A DNA stretch of 64,000 nt from Sporodiniella umbellata (taxonomy: Eukaryota > Mucoromycota > Mucoromycetes > Mucorales > Rhizopodaceae), in contig JAIXMR010000061.1 in NCBI GenBank assembly GCA_025677835.1, positions 89,592 to 153,591 on the forward strand, in the 5' to 3' direction. The notes under the pieces were generated by a model. That model was not told the DNA's origin. It did no database searches and was given only the letters and a program-made list of their open reading frames with translations. Below are positions 1 to 11,801 of this stretch, piece after piece. Positions within the stretch are counted from its first letter, which is position 1, and each line of letters begins with the position of its first letter. A program made the translations under genes and the position numbers.

Positions 1-664
1 AAAAAATTCAGAAATTGATAAACAATGAAAAGAAAAAAAACAGTGTATATACCTCTCCAATACCGCCTTTTTGGACATATTCTGCTACAGCATATGCCAA
101 AGGATGGTAAGACCAATTTTCGCTTACAGCTACTACTGTTTCAGCTGTTTGAGACATCTTTACGATTTCTCTTGCATCCTCCAAGTTTGCGGCTAAGATT
201 ACTTTAATAATTTTGCCTTTGTATATATTTTTTTGTATTTGTTTACCAATAGGCTTTTCAAACATAACGTGTTTTTTAGCTGCAATCGCTTGTTCAATTA
301 TCTGTATAAGTATCAGTATCTTTGTTTTTATATACACCAGGTAATTGTTCCTCACCTCTTTGTTATATTGAACAGGAAGAAGAATGTCGACAGCCTCGAC
401 ATTGGGGTCGTTGATAAGGTCTAAAGGATTTGTATATACTCCACTTTCTGGAATACCTACCTTTTTATAATGGTTAACTACTACTTTATCAAAAAAAAAA
501 AAAAAAAAGGAAGCACTTACTTCTTTTGCAAAAGCTAAAGCTTTGTCTTTTGATCGGTTTGCACAGGCTACAATTTCGTATTTGTCGTCTCCAACTGCTT
601 TGTAGGCTCTGTGATGTCTATAGGCAAAAATGCCTGTACCGATAATACCAACTTTAATGGACAT
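1..664 (-). CDS. Gfo/Idh/MocA-family oxidoreductase, N-terminal part, cut by window edge
   Basis: NAD(P)-dependent oxidoreductase of the Gfo/Idh/MocA family (glucose-fructose oxidoreductase, dihydrodiol dehydrogenase and relatives); the substrate cannot be told from this part. Translation starts at 664 and opens with the dinucleotide-binding motif VGIIGTGIFA (residues 5-14). Exons by splicing: 664-521, 460-356, 301-247 and 192-53, giving the family segments DILLPVQYNKE and, across the third intron, the EKPIA step (EKPI at the exon 3 end, AANLEDAREIV after it) that carries the active-site Lys-Pro. A fifth exon must lie beyond position 1, because the intron opening at 52 (GTATATA) has no acceptor inside the window. 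The first intron contains an 18-nt T run, so an unspliced reading gives a false poly-Phe stretch. Family assignment is firm; specific activity unknown. Confidence 0.85.
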
Positions 665-1953
665 GTCAAAATAAATATTATTAAAAGGATAAAACGGGAA
701 ATATGACGGGCAATATTTGGTACGCTTTTCTTACTAATATTGATTGAATGTCCGTACTGATGTGACGTACGATACAGTGAAGTTGGGAGAAATCTCAATA
801 GCTGGCACTCAAACCAGTTTACAAGAAGCAAAAGTAAAAATATGATTGGCTATTTTTTGCCGTTTTACTGAGTACTTTGATAAGCAATCAGCGCTAGAGT
901 TTAAATAAACTCGGAATAATATTCCTTTAAAAAAGAAGTAATCAACGCTAAAAAGACTTAGGGTAAATGGAATAAAGTCAAGTATTTACCTCTCAGAATT
1001 AAATAAAATCAGGCTTTTTGTTAAAAGGAAAGTGAGGCGCGATAAACGAAGATACTTTATCTCAAAGAATTGCTGAGTCATATCAAGGTGACACTTTTTA
1101 ACACGATTTCTAAGTCTAGAACTAATGTACTTGGAGCAGGATATTATTAACAACACCCTGAAGAATCTCTATGGAGCACTCGGAAACAAGGTGACCAGGA
1201 TTATTTGACTTCATATATGAGAACGATATGTACAAGCTGAGTACATACAAAGATCTCGTAATAAACGCTTTGAATGATATGTGGTTAATTCGTTTTTAAA
1301 AGCATCATGAAATCCCAATGTACTTGTTTTTTCCTTCGAAATCTATCGAGTCTATAAGACTTACAAAAAGTGCATACTCACTTGTTTTGGCGTTTCTTTC
1401 CCTAGAATTGGGAGCCTTAAAAATAGACCCTTAGTTCAAAACCAAAAATAAAGCTTTGAGATTATTTGATAGGAAAACCATTGTAATGTACTGATTGAGA
1501 GATCAATAGAAGTATTTATGTAGTTGCTGTGAATAGCGAAGATAAATAAAAAACATAGGAGTCTTGACTATAACTATATATCCTAAAGCTAGTTCAAATT
1601 AGTAGAGCTAAAGGCCATACTAATCAGAATCTTTTTTGAAACTAGCTTTTTATTCATCGTCTTGTTTTGTAGTAACCCAATAGCCGCCAAAAACGACATG
1701 CACTGAAACATTATGATTTGATGTAACCGAAAAGTGCTTGATTTTTTTTTTTAAAAAAAAAATAGCAGAAGCATAGGTACTAATAGCTAGCATATATATA
1801 TACATACAAAGAACACATACACACAGTTTACAGCTGAAACCTTGAGAAGGCATTGGTTTAACTTTTTTTCTTCATTAAAAATTATCCATATTAAATTTTC
1901 TATTTTTTTAATTATCCCATTATATGTTGATGGGTTCGGTTTACATTTCCATC
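665..1953. other. Intergenic, AT-rich, no supported gene
   Basis: The 1.3 kb between two minus-strand genes, so it holds the promoter side of the oxidoreductase and the 3' side of the LIM/RhoGAP gene. Only short reading frames occur; one at 1650-1853 (-) runs through a T10A10 palindrome near 1741-1760 and is not credible. No repeat or RNA gene seen. Confidence 0.6.
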
Positions 1954-4900
1954 TTATTTTCTTCTTAACATCCAGGACAGCCTCTTCTGTTTTTCTCTAT
2001 TCACAATAGTTTCGTTTGAATGCTTGTCAAGTAACATTTGCGAGTACTGTTTAATAAAGTGTTTAGAGCTTGTTTCTGAGGGGCATAGGTCGTGAAGGGG
2101 AAGTAGAGTAAGGCCGGATGGTATCTTTATATCAAATTCAGTTAGTGATGACAAGGCTTGTTTTTTTTTTCTTATTTACTGCAGACATATCGTCACTGTA
2201 CTCGATAAGGCGCTCAACCACAAGGATTTCGTCGTGTGTTGCTTGTCTTAGCTCTGAGGGACGCTCATTAACACAGGGCTTATTGTAAAGAACACTTGGT
2301 GCGACAACGCAGGCTAAATTGCTGACTCCCATTCGATTTGCATCACTAAAGCTTCCTATCCATTTTAAGCAAGAAAAGATCATAATCATGGTATCACGGT
2401 TCGATTTAGGTAACAGACAGCAGGCCATATGAAGCATTCTTTTGTTGTCACCTTCGGTCTTATTACACTGAATGAATAGCTTGTAAAAGCTGAATGTAAG
2501 TAGGGGCTCAGGGAGTTCTCGCAAATATCGCTTGAGTAAAGCTGAGAGTTGAATAGGAGATTGTTTGCACAGTAGAGAATTTATAGTCCCATCTACTGCC
2601 TTGTCGCTTGACGCTTTATTTAGCTGATCCAGGGTTTCAGCGAGTTCATTGAGTTGTCGTATGTTGCCGTTTTTGCGAAAAACGCCCTCCACAGACATGT
2701 CTTTATTGGGTTAGCTCATTTTCTTAAATGGAAACTTACCTGTCTGAAGCAAAGCGCTGATTAGGCTTTTTACAAAAATGGGTATTGAGGCGCTTTCTGA
2801 AAAACTAGCGGTTAAACCTGCACTAACATTTTGCAAGCGAGGCGAGATAAGACCAGTTTTTTCTTTGTCCCTATTCACTAAAACTGACAAGGGTGCACCA
2901 AATATTTTGTGCTCCGTGTTTTTTGTCCTTATGTGAGTGATTAGCTTTCCCCAAAGAGCGGAGGGGTGGTGAGCGGAAAGAGCCCTGTATTCGGTATCCA
3001 GAATGTCTACGTATTCATCTAAGTTAGAGCCTGGTGCTAGTAAGGGTTGGAGAGCCATGACAGCGACATGACGCAATATATAATCTTGAGACGAAGATAT
3101 TGTTTGGATGGGCTCCCAAGACAATATACACTCGTCTGCCATAAACACAGAAGCTCTTCTAGCTTGCGATTGAGCTTTCTTGGATTGTCTCCGAAATATC
3201 AGACTGGAGATTGGCTGTCGTTGGCTCGGTTTTCTTGAAACACTTCTGTTGCTGTTCGTGCTAAACGCACGTCGAACGCCTGTTTCGTCTTGGTTTTTAC
3301 GTGAAGACTGGATTTGTCCAAGACGAATTTGCGTTTCTGGAGATTTTTGCTGTGTTTTTGTAGTGAGAAGCCCCAAAAAAGACTTCCGTCTTTTGGGTGG
3401 TGTGTGTGGACTGTTGCTTTCTTTGGTAGATATTTCTAATTAAAATCAGTTTTTGATGGGCTTTAATAAGCTGAAATGCATATTTGTGCATATCTAAAGG
3501 TTATATGTGTAAGTATATATTTATTTATACCTTCAGAAAGACTAGCGGGAGTATATTTTTTTTGGGGCATTAAGGAAAGCTGTGATAAATAAAACTTGAG
3601 ATCGTACAAAAGATGTTGCAAAAAGCTCACATAGGTGCAAGCATACAGCGGTTGATCTGGCGTCGTACAACACACAAGTTCGTCTTTCTGTCCAAAAGCG
3701 ACTAGATCCCACTCCTTGATCTGACTTGAACATACGGAGCACTGAAAGCAAGGGCGGTGCCATAGTAAATCTTTGTCTTTAACAGTATAATAGTCTTGCA
3801 TTATCGCCAATTTACATTGATTGCACGTGAGAATACGTTCCTCAACTAAAGGGGCATCTTTAAACCAATATTTTCCAGATACCCATACGCGTTTTTTTTC
3901 TAGAGCCAATAGATACTCTAAGAAATCCAAAATGGCATTCTCAATACCTAGCTCCTGCTCCTAAAACAGAATGTATAAAAAAAAGATCTTTAGAATATTT
4001 TTTTCTTCGTACCAAATGCAGAGCGGTGGAAAGACCAATTCTAATAAGAGCTTTTAAGTTTTGTGCGAGACCTGTTACTAAAGAAGATAGGTCCTGAGTC
4101 ATGTTGGTACTCGACTTTTCCTGAAAAAAGTCTAATAGCTGAAGAAACTGAACCGTTTGGTTACAGACAAAGTCTGCCTCTTTTGAACAACTGATGCCTA
4201 AAGTTAAAGGTCGTTTAATAAATAACAACTTTTTTTTGCTATCAACAATATACTTTTTTACTTTGTCCAAATCGAACTAAATGCCTGTCAATAAAATCTA
4301 AAGCATTAAACAAGACTTCCAAGTGTACTGCAAACTGATTTGCTGCACGTATAGTTTCACTGTACAAGGTCGAGGCAGCATTCATTAACATATCTGAAAT
4401 ACAATTTGCGGCTGACTCTTCAAAAGAAGATAGATCGATCCAAACACGATTGACTATTTTCTCTACAGCAACTTGAAATTCGACCAGTTCATTGGAATCT
4501 GTTTATATATGTTTTTATCTTTAAGCATTTTATTGTTTGGTGTGTATATTTGTATAGATTTGTAGTTTTTTTCTCCCAGAAATTGCCAAAAAAAAAAAAA
4601 AAAAAAAGTCTTACCTGGTTCACGCTGTGGTGCCAATTTAACGCCCCAAAACTAATGATAGAGTTTTGATTTAAGAAGAGATATCCTGGTGATAGCAACT
4701 TACTTTATAGACCATATAGCATTCTGGATGCCATATGTTTTCTGGTGAATCCCGGTGTTGCACAAATTGTTTAAGTACAGCTTGGTTACATCCAAAGCAT
4801 CTGATTTCTGATAAAAGCGAATAGTGCTCTCTACAATAGCTTTGCCCATTAAAATCATAAAACGACGTCTGGCTGTTGGAAGATGGGCACTGTAAGCACT

Positions 4901-5303
4901 GAATACAGTCCGAATGAAATTTTTGGCCATAACAAGGTTGGTCGCACTTTGGACATACAGAATTTGCTCGTTTGGTATAGTGATGTTGACATAGTATAAC
5001 TTTTCTCCTCCTTCTATTATCTTCTTCAATAGAACAATAGTATTTGTCTGCCACAGAAACTGAACAGTCCTATATTTCAAGGTTGTTAGGGCGTACCCCT
5101 TTTCAAGGAGTCCTTCTTACCTCGCACACAAAGCACTGGTAATGGTATACTTGATTAAGTGCTTTAACAAATCTGCCGTCATTTTTGAAACAACTTTGAT
5201 TACAGTTTGGACAAATTGGAAAGGAGCGTCGATGAAAAGGCTGTGCAGGCTGAATTACAGGCATTTCGACAACATGACTAATCTTCTCCGTACTCATTAT
5301 CAA
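1954..5303 (-). CDS. LRG1: LIM-domain Rho GTPase-activating protein (Lrg1/Rga type)
   Basis: Rho-GTPase activating protein of the fungal Lrg1/Rga class, which switches off Rho1-type GTPases at sites of polarised growth and wall synthesis. Exons: 5303-5121, 5069-4704, 4651-4615, 4498-4262, 4197-4013, 3960-3531, 3435-2740, 2700-1954. LIM Cys/His arrays: first from about residue 31 (CPNCNQSC), second from about 101 (CPKCDQPC), a third from about 158 (CFGCNQAV), and another after a helical linker (CNQCKLAI, about 380). A basic Ser-rich linker follows. The RhoGAP domain (about 655-900) carries GVFRKNG with the catalytic arginine finger and ends in the GVSNLACVVAPSV block. Just after the domain an A10 run (2161-2170) breaks the frame: the reading ends at SLVITN, but with nine A it continues 66 residues to the stop at 1954. 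Total exon length is 2881 nt, one more than a multiple of three. Confidence 0.82.
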
Positions 5304-5374
5304 ACAATAAAATAATTTGTGTGCTTTACTGATTTCGTAAATAGATATATAGGAATATATAGGAATATATAGGA

Positions 5375-5410
<36 letters not shown>

Positions 5411-8134
5411 ATAGGTAGACAGGTATGTATATATGTGTGTATATATTTTGGTATTTATAAATATATTATATAGGATATATATGCTCGTATATGTGTATGT
5501 GTATGTGTATGTGAGCGAGTGAGCAAGTGAGTGTGTATGTGAGTGTGTGTATATCTGTGTATGTGTGTGTGAATAAATATATTTATATTAAAAAAAAAAA
5601 AGAGAGAGAGAAAAACCAAAAATGAAAAAGGGGGTAAGAAAAAAAAATGTACAGAGCTTGGTACAATAGTTTTACCATGCAGGCATTTTGATTTCTCAAG
5701 TGATACAGAGAAAATTTAAAGCTTGAACAAAAATGGAGAGTTAAAGGAATAACGCTTACTGTACAAGCCGGCGCTATCTTAAATAATTTTGCGCGCTTGC
5801 AAAAATCAACTCACGCACTTTCAATTGGCCAGTTCATACTTTTTAAATTTTTAGTTTACACTACAAGGACTAAAAAGTAAAAATGAAACCTCGAGGCTCA
5901 AGATACTTTGTAGACAAGTAGCGAAGCATACAAACGCAGAGATTTTAATCGAATTATTCAGATATCTGGGTATTTTTGGCTACACTTTTAAGACTACTGC
6001 CTTCTTTTTTTGGTTCCTGGTTACTCGTCACTAACAACGTGAGAAAAGAATAAACCATTGTCTAAGCGCCTAATAATTGTAGGTTAACACTAATGTTCTA
6101 AGCAGTATTTTAAGAGCAATCATTTAGAGCAACCGAACCTTGGTTAAACACAAAAAGAGCTTCAGTAAATGCACTAGCTCTGGGAAATAGCCTCCTTCTA
6201 TTGGCGTTAGCGATTGGGGATTTTGGATAACTAACAACTTGCTTTTCTTTTTTTTTCGAATTGGAAATACAAACCGTTTTTTATAGTATTGAACATATTA
6301 AAAAAGACACTAATCTCCATTGCAAATTAGTCTTATAGAATGAATAAGCGTAAAACTACTAAAACCATACGTTTGTGGATATAAAAACATAACAATACTT
6401 TCTGCATCTATCAAGATAAACCTTATTTAAGCTTGATATGACCGCGAGCAAAAAGACTCTTTGTCACATAGATAGCTATATATGGTAATGAAACGATAAC
6501 CACCAGATCGAAAGCCACATTCTAGTCTACTCAAAGTATCGATAGAGACTAGGGCTATGTTATACAAAAGTGAATTCAAAATGTGGTAAGTGCTAAAGGA
6601 TGATGAGTTTGCGGTAAAAAAAAAATAGATCTAGTTATTTACCTTCTCAAAATAGAAATAAACTCTCTTTAGTTTCTGTAAAACTTTAAAGACAAGGGCA
6701 AAATATGAATAGAGATTTATCGTGTTTACATGAGTATATCAGTCAAACATGATTGCTCTTTGATAAATGAAAGTCTGTGTCAGGTATACATGGCTAATTC
6801 CTTTTTTTTCTCTTTAAAAGTCTACCTGTCTATTTTTCTGCTATTTATGAGCGTACTGAATCGCTTCCTTGTATTAATGACTGAATCAAATAAGGTCTTT
6901 ACGATGAAAAAGCGGCTCACTGTCACTATATAGACTTTAAAATCGAGCAGTTTTTTTAAGACCAGGCCGTTTGTTTGTAGTAAACGAAAAGTTTACAGAA
7001 TCAGCACATTCAAGAAAAGATCTTGGCTTAATAGTAAATTATCATACGAGGCTATTGATGTGTTGCATGATACCGAATAGGCATCAGAATTCTAAGCAGA
7101 TCAGATTAGCTATAAAAAAAAAAACAGCCTGATACTAGCTACACTAGGCTCAAGGAAAAGCAGTTTGAAAGGAATTCTAATTTTGTTAAGACTCGGGCAC
7201 AATATAATAAGGTCTCACCAAGTGTACTTAAATGCTTACTGCAACTATCGTTTGACGTATACGTGGATGAAGAGTATAGTGTCAAACATAATTCAATGGC
7301 TATGAGTGATAGCTAAATTAAATGTTGAAGCAATACTATTCTTTTCATGTATGTTCAAAAGTGTATATAGAGTACATACATAGCCTTGAAACCACATTTG
7401 TAACGATGGATATTAAACCCTCATTGCCAAATCCATGTGACTGTGTAATTTTTTTCAAAAAAAAAAAAATTGAAACTCTCGCATTATGGCTGTATAAAGG
7501 ACTAACAAAACGAAGAGGCAGCCTTATACAGACACAAATATGGAAATAGCACCAAAACTTAAAGCTAAAAGCCAACTTTTGAGACAGTAATTACTTTGGT
7601 TGTTGTTCCAAGTGTGATTGCCTACCATTCTGCTCTTCATATTCTTTATGCTAATTACTGTTTTAGGAAAAAAAACTTAAAAGTATACGTCTGTGTATTT
7701 AGCTAGAAGTGATTATAAGTGTTACTGCAATCACAATGCAAAAACCCTAAATATACTCAAAAGCTTTGTATTATTTTTTATAATAGCTTTATATACAAAA
7801 AGCGCGGCTTTTTTGTTGCATATTTTTGTCACAACTGTTACCAGGAACATTGTGGTTTACTTTTTCATAAAACAAAGTCGAGTTGAGTTACAGAAAAACT
7901 GAGAAAAGGTTCAAATCTTTTCAGCGTTCTTAAAAGACATTTATTATTAGCATTTGCATCATTATCTCTTTAATGAGCTAACCATTAGTCATAGAAAAAC
8001 CCCTATGGCCATTGCTCAAGAAAAAAAAAAAACACTAGAACTTTGTTCGGCAAGCCAAAAGAAAAAAAATACTCACCTGGCTGTGTTAAAATCCCTAAAC
8101 GGAAACTACTATAAATGTTTTTTTTTATTCACAA
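5304..8134. other. Long intergenic region between divergent genes, no supported gene
   Basis: 2.8 kb of AT-rich sequence separating the LIM/RhoGAP gene (-) from RPAP1 (+), so it contains both promoters. Small frames (for example 6730-6933, 7322-7549, 7693-7902) are short, rich in Phe/Lys and without recognisable motifs. A microsatellite lies at its left end. Nothing else seen. Confidence 0.6.
5345..5590. repeat. Compound microsatellite (AT)n/(GT)n with a decamer repeat
   Basis: Starts with three tandem copies of the decamer AGGAATATAT, then an (AT) run, then (GT)- and (GTAT)-rich sequence to about 5590. It sits about 50 nt upstream of the start codon of the LIM/RhoGAP gene, so its length could affect that promoter. 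Read directly from the sequence. Confidence 0.85.
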
Positions 8135-11100
8135 ATGAGCAAATTCACCAGGCCGACGTTTAGCGCAGAAAACGACGATGATCTTGAGAGACTTCAAGAA
8201 GAGTTTTTTGCTAACCAGCAAAAACCTTCCGCTAAAGTGTTTAGAAAAGGAGAGCCCCCAAAAATGAAGGTCAGTTCGGAATCGACTGCGTCAACAGCCA
8301 GGAAAGATCCTGAGATAGCTATGCCTAATTTAGAGGTAGTTGAAAGGCCTATGCCTGAATTAGAGACTACCGAAGAGCTCACGTCTGCATCAGAGTCTGC
8401 TAAAGAGCCCATACCTGAATTAGAAAGTGTTGAATATGAGCCAGTGATGGACCCCAATCCGGAACCTCATGTACCTGTCACCAAAAAAATGCTTGATCTT
8501 ACATCGTTGCTTGGTCAAGTATTAGGGGAGATTCAGGAAAAAAAGGTAGAAAAGGTAACGGCACCTTCTTTACCTGCACTGAACGAAAACGGAAAGCCTG
8601 CACGGGGACAGAGGAATGGTTTTCCTAAGCCTGTGCATCGAAGCGAATTTAAGAAACGATTAGAAGCCTCAAGAAAAACAAAACCTGCACGACCTGATGC
8701 CCCGCCTGATGTCAGAATATCTAATAACGATTCCTCCTTGACATTGGATAACGTTGAAAGAATCAATCAAATGTCAGAAAAAGAATTAGAAGAGGCACGC
8801 GAAGAAATTATGAATACTCTAAGCTCTGAGTCTATTGCTATTCTTATGAAAGGCTTAAAAAGAGAAAGCAACCTGAACTCAAAGCCAACAGAAAAGCCGC
8901 TAGATCAAGAGCCAGTGGCTAAAAGGGCCGTACCGGAAGAAGAGGATTTGTTCGAAATGAAGAGAAAATACTTTCCAGATGTTCCACTAGAAAGCGACAA
9001 GCTTGCTTGGATGGACGAGCGCTTTGGCAAACTAAAAGAACAGCCAGAAACCAAAAGCGACATGAGTGAGGTTGAAAAAGTTTTCCGTACTGTTCGATTT
9101 GACTTACAAGGAGATATTTGTGACGGGAAGTTGGTTCCTGTACATGAAGGATTACATCATCACGGCGACGAACCAGAAAAAGCTGGGTATACGCTAGCAG
9201 AGCTATTTTATTTAATGAGAAGTCAGGTGCCTTCGCAACGGGGACTTGTGTTAACTATTGTAGCACGTATTTTGATCAAGGCTAAGGCGAAACAAACAGA
9301 AACGTGGTGTAATGTATTACGAGTATTTACTAGCAAAGAGTACGCAGCGGTTGTATATCTTCGTTCAGCCCTCGACGATCGCCATTTAGTTGTGCTTGTA
9401 AGTGCTGTCCGTGCGTTGGCTGCATTAGTTTTGGAGCTAGAGGAAGACTGGGAGCAATCGATTTTAGAAACCGCTCGTTTTGAATTTATGGGCCATTTGA
9501 CTCACCCTGTTGTGTCTCAGGGCTCGGTCCGGGTGGAGCGTAAGGGTCTGAATGATAAACTAACAGAGCTTGTCGACCGCGTTCACGGTAACAAAAACAA
9601 AAGTGAATGGAAGGACGATGCAGAGCTTGCTGAGCAAGACCTGGCACGAGCCTTAGTCAAAATGGATTTATTGCCCCGTCTACGGTATCTGCTTGCCCCT
9701 GACAGTGAGCTTTTGGAAGATAACACTTCGGTGGAACTGGTGGTGCGTATATTGATCCGCTTGGCCGAGGCTGGCGAAGACGTGTGTGACCTAATTGAAG
9801 AAGAAGAGTTGATAGACCCCGTATTTAGTTGGGGTGTTGTGAAAACGCAATGGCCAATGACAGAAATCAAGGGGAATTACCCGAGTTTGGCATCTGTCCG
9901 ACTGTTTACCGTTCTGGCTCAAGGAAGTAAAGCTATTGCAGAAGGCTTTGTCGAAAAGATGACGGGCATGGTTGCCTTACTGATTGCTGATCCAGAGATT
10001 GCCTGTGAAGAAATGAAGCAAAAGGCTTACAGCTTGCAGCTTGAGACGCTAAAGCTGCTTCACGTCTTAACCTGTTACGGATATATTGCTCCGATATTAG
10101 AAAGTCTGCAGGAGCCCGTGATGGACTGGCTTCGAACAGTACTTGAGAAAGAACAAAAGATGCGGACAACTCGTGCTTGTACCGCTATTGGACTGCTAGA
10201 GGTTTTATTGCATGCGGCTGCAGACCCTCACAAGACTGTGCCTGAGCATGCCATTGACTGGCATCAGCCCACAGCCTATATGCCTGCTGTTGTTGCTGTC
10301 TTGAAACACAACCCAACAGGCCCGCTTTATGAGTCTGCGTTGGGTTACCTCGGTGTTTGGGCAAGTTACATTGATTTGTTTACACCAGAACAAGATACGG
10401 TTCACCAAGCGTGGAAAGTAGTGATTCAGGAGAGCAGCTATTTTAAATCTGGTTATTCCGCTGAAGGTTACACAGAACATCACGTACTTCGTTACATTCA
10501 ATTTATTTCTGCATATGCAAGTCTGGTTCATTCATCATACAGCGAACTTGCACAGTCTGCTAGCTCGCTTTTAATCTCCGCAGAGGCTTTGATGAGGGAG
10601 TATTGTTCGAAAGGTTTGTTTGGACGGTATGCTCTTTCACTTTGGTTAAAGCGCCGTCCAACGCTAACCATGCAGTGGAGCATAGCGGGACTAGAATTAG
10701 GCATCAAAAGCTTGCATATGGGCATAACAGAAACGTGGTTGGCACAGGACCTACTGCAGCTTTGTCTATCAAACCAGGTGGTTGACGAAAAAATGAGGCC
10801 ATTTTATTTTCAATTTGAAAACAAAGATTTGGTTATCTCCAAATCTCTATTTGAGTACGATGGCCGCCAAGTAAAGACATTCATGTACCCACAGCCTAAT
10901 GATGATCCTGCACACTCGGAGCCACTAGAAGCGAGCGCATTTATCATGTCACCTATTGATGCTCTGTATCACTTGGATAGGTCCAAAGTGGCACAACAAA
11001 GTAAAGAGGATGCAGTTGTGGTGATAACCAAGACACTTGAAACAACAAATAGTCTATTAGGCGATACAGTGGACCATAACTTGGCTATTGTCAGTTTGAT

Positions 11101-11539
11101 GAAAATTTTTTTGATTGGCGACCGTGAAGGAAGGAACGCTGAACTGCAAAGCGACCGAGAGGTCTTTTGGGATGACAGCTTAGGAAACTATCTTAATCAA
11201 TGGCTAGGTCGACACTGTACAAAAAGAACAACATTAAGTGCATTAGAAAACGCATGGCGGAGATCGTCAGCTTTTATTCGTCAAGCACAGGTACCATTCT
11301 ATCAGTTCTACCAATCCTTTGTTGCCCAATATGCTTCTGTCTCTTTGGGACATCACGGATTTGCACGTCTTTTGGTCTATCTAGTGACCCAAATTGATTT
11401 GATTGACTATCGTCACTTAGTATTCAGCGATTACCGCGACATTCTCTCAACTTTAAAAGTGGGCGTAAACGAAGTTCCACAGCTTTCGAATACTGATTTA
11501 GAGCATTTTTCTAAAGCTGGCCTAATCCTTTTAGAATAA
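8135..11539 (+). CDS. RPAP1: RPAP1 / Rba50 homologue, RNA polymerase II-associated protein
   Basis: Single-exon gene of 1134 codons. RPAP1 (yeast Rba50) binds RNA polymerase II and is needed for assembly of the enzyme, notably joining of the Rpb3 subcomplex, and its nuclear import. The N-terminal third is acidic and low in complexity. The RPAP1_N motif is at about residues 206-250 (ERINQMSEKELEEAREEIM, then SSESIAILMKGL). The RPAP1_C motif starts near 319 with VRFDLQGDICDG, followed by a conserved HHHGDEPEKAGYTLAEL block. The rest is helical-repeat-like sequence, as in the family. Chosen start: the ATG at 8135, preceded by a T-rich leader; the next in-frame Met is far downstream. The ORF is intact. 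No intron in 3.4 kb is unusual here, as most neighbours have an intron every few hundred bases. Confidence 0.93.
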   Translation: MSKFTRPTFSAENDDDLERLQEEFFANQQKPSAKVFRKGEPPKMKVSSESTASTARKDPEIAMPNLEVVERPMPELETTEELTSASESAKEPIPELESVEYEPVMDPNPEPHVPVTKKMLDLTSLLGQVLGEIQEKKVEKVTAPSLPALNENGKPARGQRNGFPKPVHRSEFKKRLEASRKTKPARPDAPPDVRISNNDSSLTLDNVERINQMSEKELEEAREEIMNTLSSESIAILMKGLKRESNLNSKPTEKPLDQEPVAKRAVPEEEDLFEMKRKYFPDVPLESDKLAWMDERFGKLKEQPETKSDMSEVEKVFRTVRFDLQGDICDGKLVPVHEGLHHHGDEPEKAGYTLAELFYLMRSQVPSQRGLVLTIVARILIKAKAKQTETWCNVLRVFTSKEYAAVVYLRSALDDRHLVVLVSAVRALAALVLELEEDWEQSILETARFEFMGHLTHPVVSQGSVRVERKGLNDKLTELVDRVHGNKNKSEWKDDAELAEQDLARALVKMDLLPRLRYLLAPDSELLEDNTSVELVVRILIRLAEAGEDVCDLIEEEELIDPVFSWGVVKTQWPMTEIKGNYPSLASVRLFTVLAQGSKAIAEGFVEKMTGMVALLIADPEIACEEMKQKAYSLQLETLKLLHVLTCYGYIAPILESLQEPVMDWLRTVLEKEQKMRTTRACTAIGLLEVLLHAAADPHKTVPEHAIDWHQPTAYMPAVVAVLKHNPTGPLYESALGYLGVWASYIDLFTPEQDTVHQAWKVVIQESSYFKSGYSAEGYTEHHVLRYIQFISAYASLVHSSYSELAQSASSLLISAEALMREYCSKGLFGRYALSLWLKRRPTLTMQWSIAGLELGIKSLHMGITETWLAQDLLQLCLSNQVVDEKMRPFYFQFENKDLVISKSLFEYDGRQVKTFMYPQPNDDPAHSEPLEASAFIMSPIDALYHLDRSKVAQQSKEDAVVVITKTLETTNSLLGDTVDHNLAIVSLMKIFLIGDREGRNAELQSDREVFWDDSLGNYLNQWLGRHCTKRTTLSALENAWRRSSAFIRQAQVPFYQFYQSFVAQYASVSLGHHGFARLLVYLVTQIDLIDYRHLVFSDYRDILSTLKVGVNEVPQLSNTDLEHFSKAGLILLE

Positions 11540-11705
11540 ACTCGTCTGAAATAAAAATAACAATAATAAAAAAAACGCATATTCAATGATAGGCAGTATA
11601 GTCTATATACATCTTTTGGAAATGACAAGAAAAAATATTGCATATATGCACAGTAGGAGTTCCAGTCAATAAAATCCGGTTTGTTGTCCGTGGGTTTTAT
11701 ATCAA

Positions 11706-11713
11706 TATAAATA
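11706..11713 (+). promoter_or_regulatory. Possible TATA box for the small Cys-rich protein gene
   Basis: TATAAATA, about 90 nt before the ATG at 11802, followed by a long T-rich tract of the kind that precedes several start codons in this window. Position and sequence fit a TATA element; no other support. Confidence 0.4.
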
Positions 11714-11801
11714 CCTTTTTTTTTTTCTTAGTTTTGTTTTTTTTTGTTTTGTTTTTTACTTTTTGTTTTTTCTTCCAATCTCTATCCACAAAAAACAAAA
11801 A

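Noticed and set aside
1650..1853. 67-codon minus-strand frame
   Set aside because: Passes through a T10A10 palindrome and a TA microsatellite; composition not protein-like.
8194..10785. Several 60-108-codon frames inside RPAP1 on both strands
   Set aside because: Shadows of the RPAP1 coding sequence.
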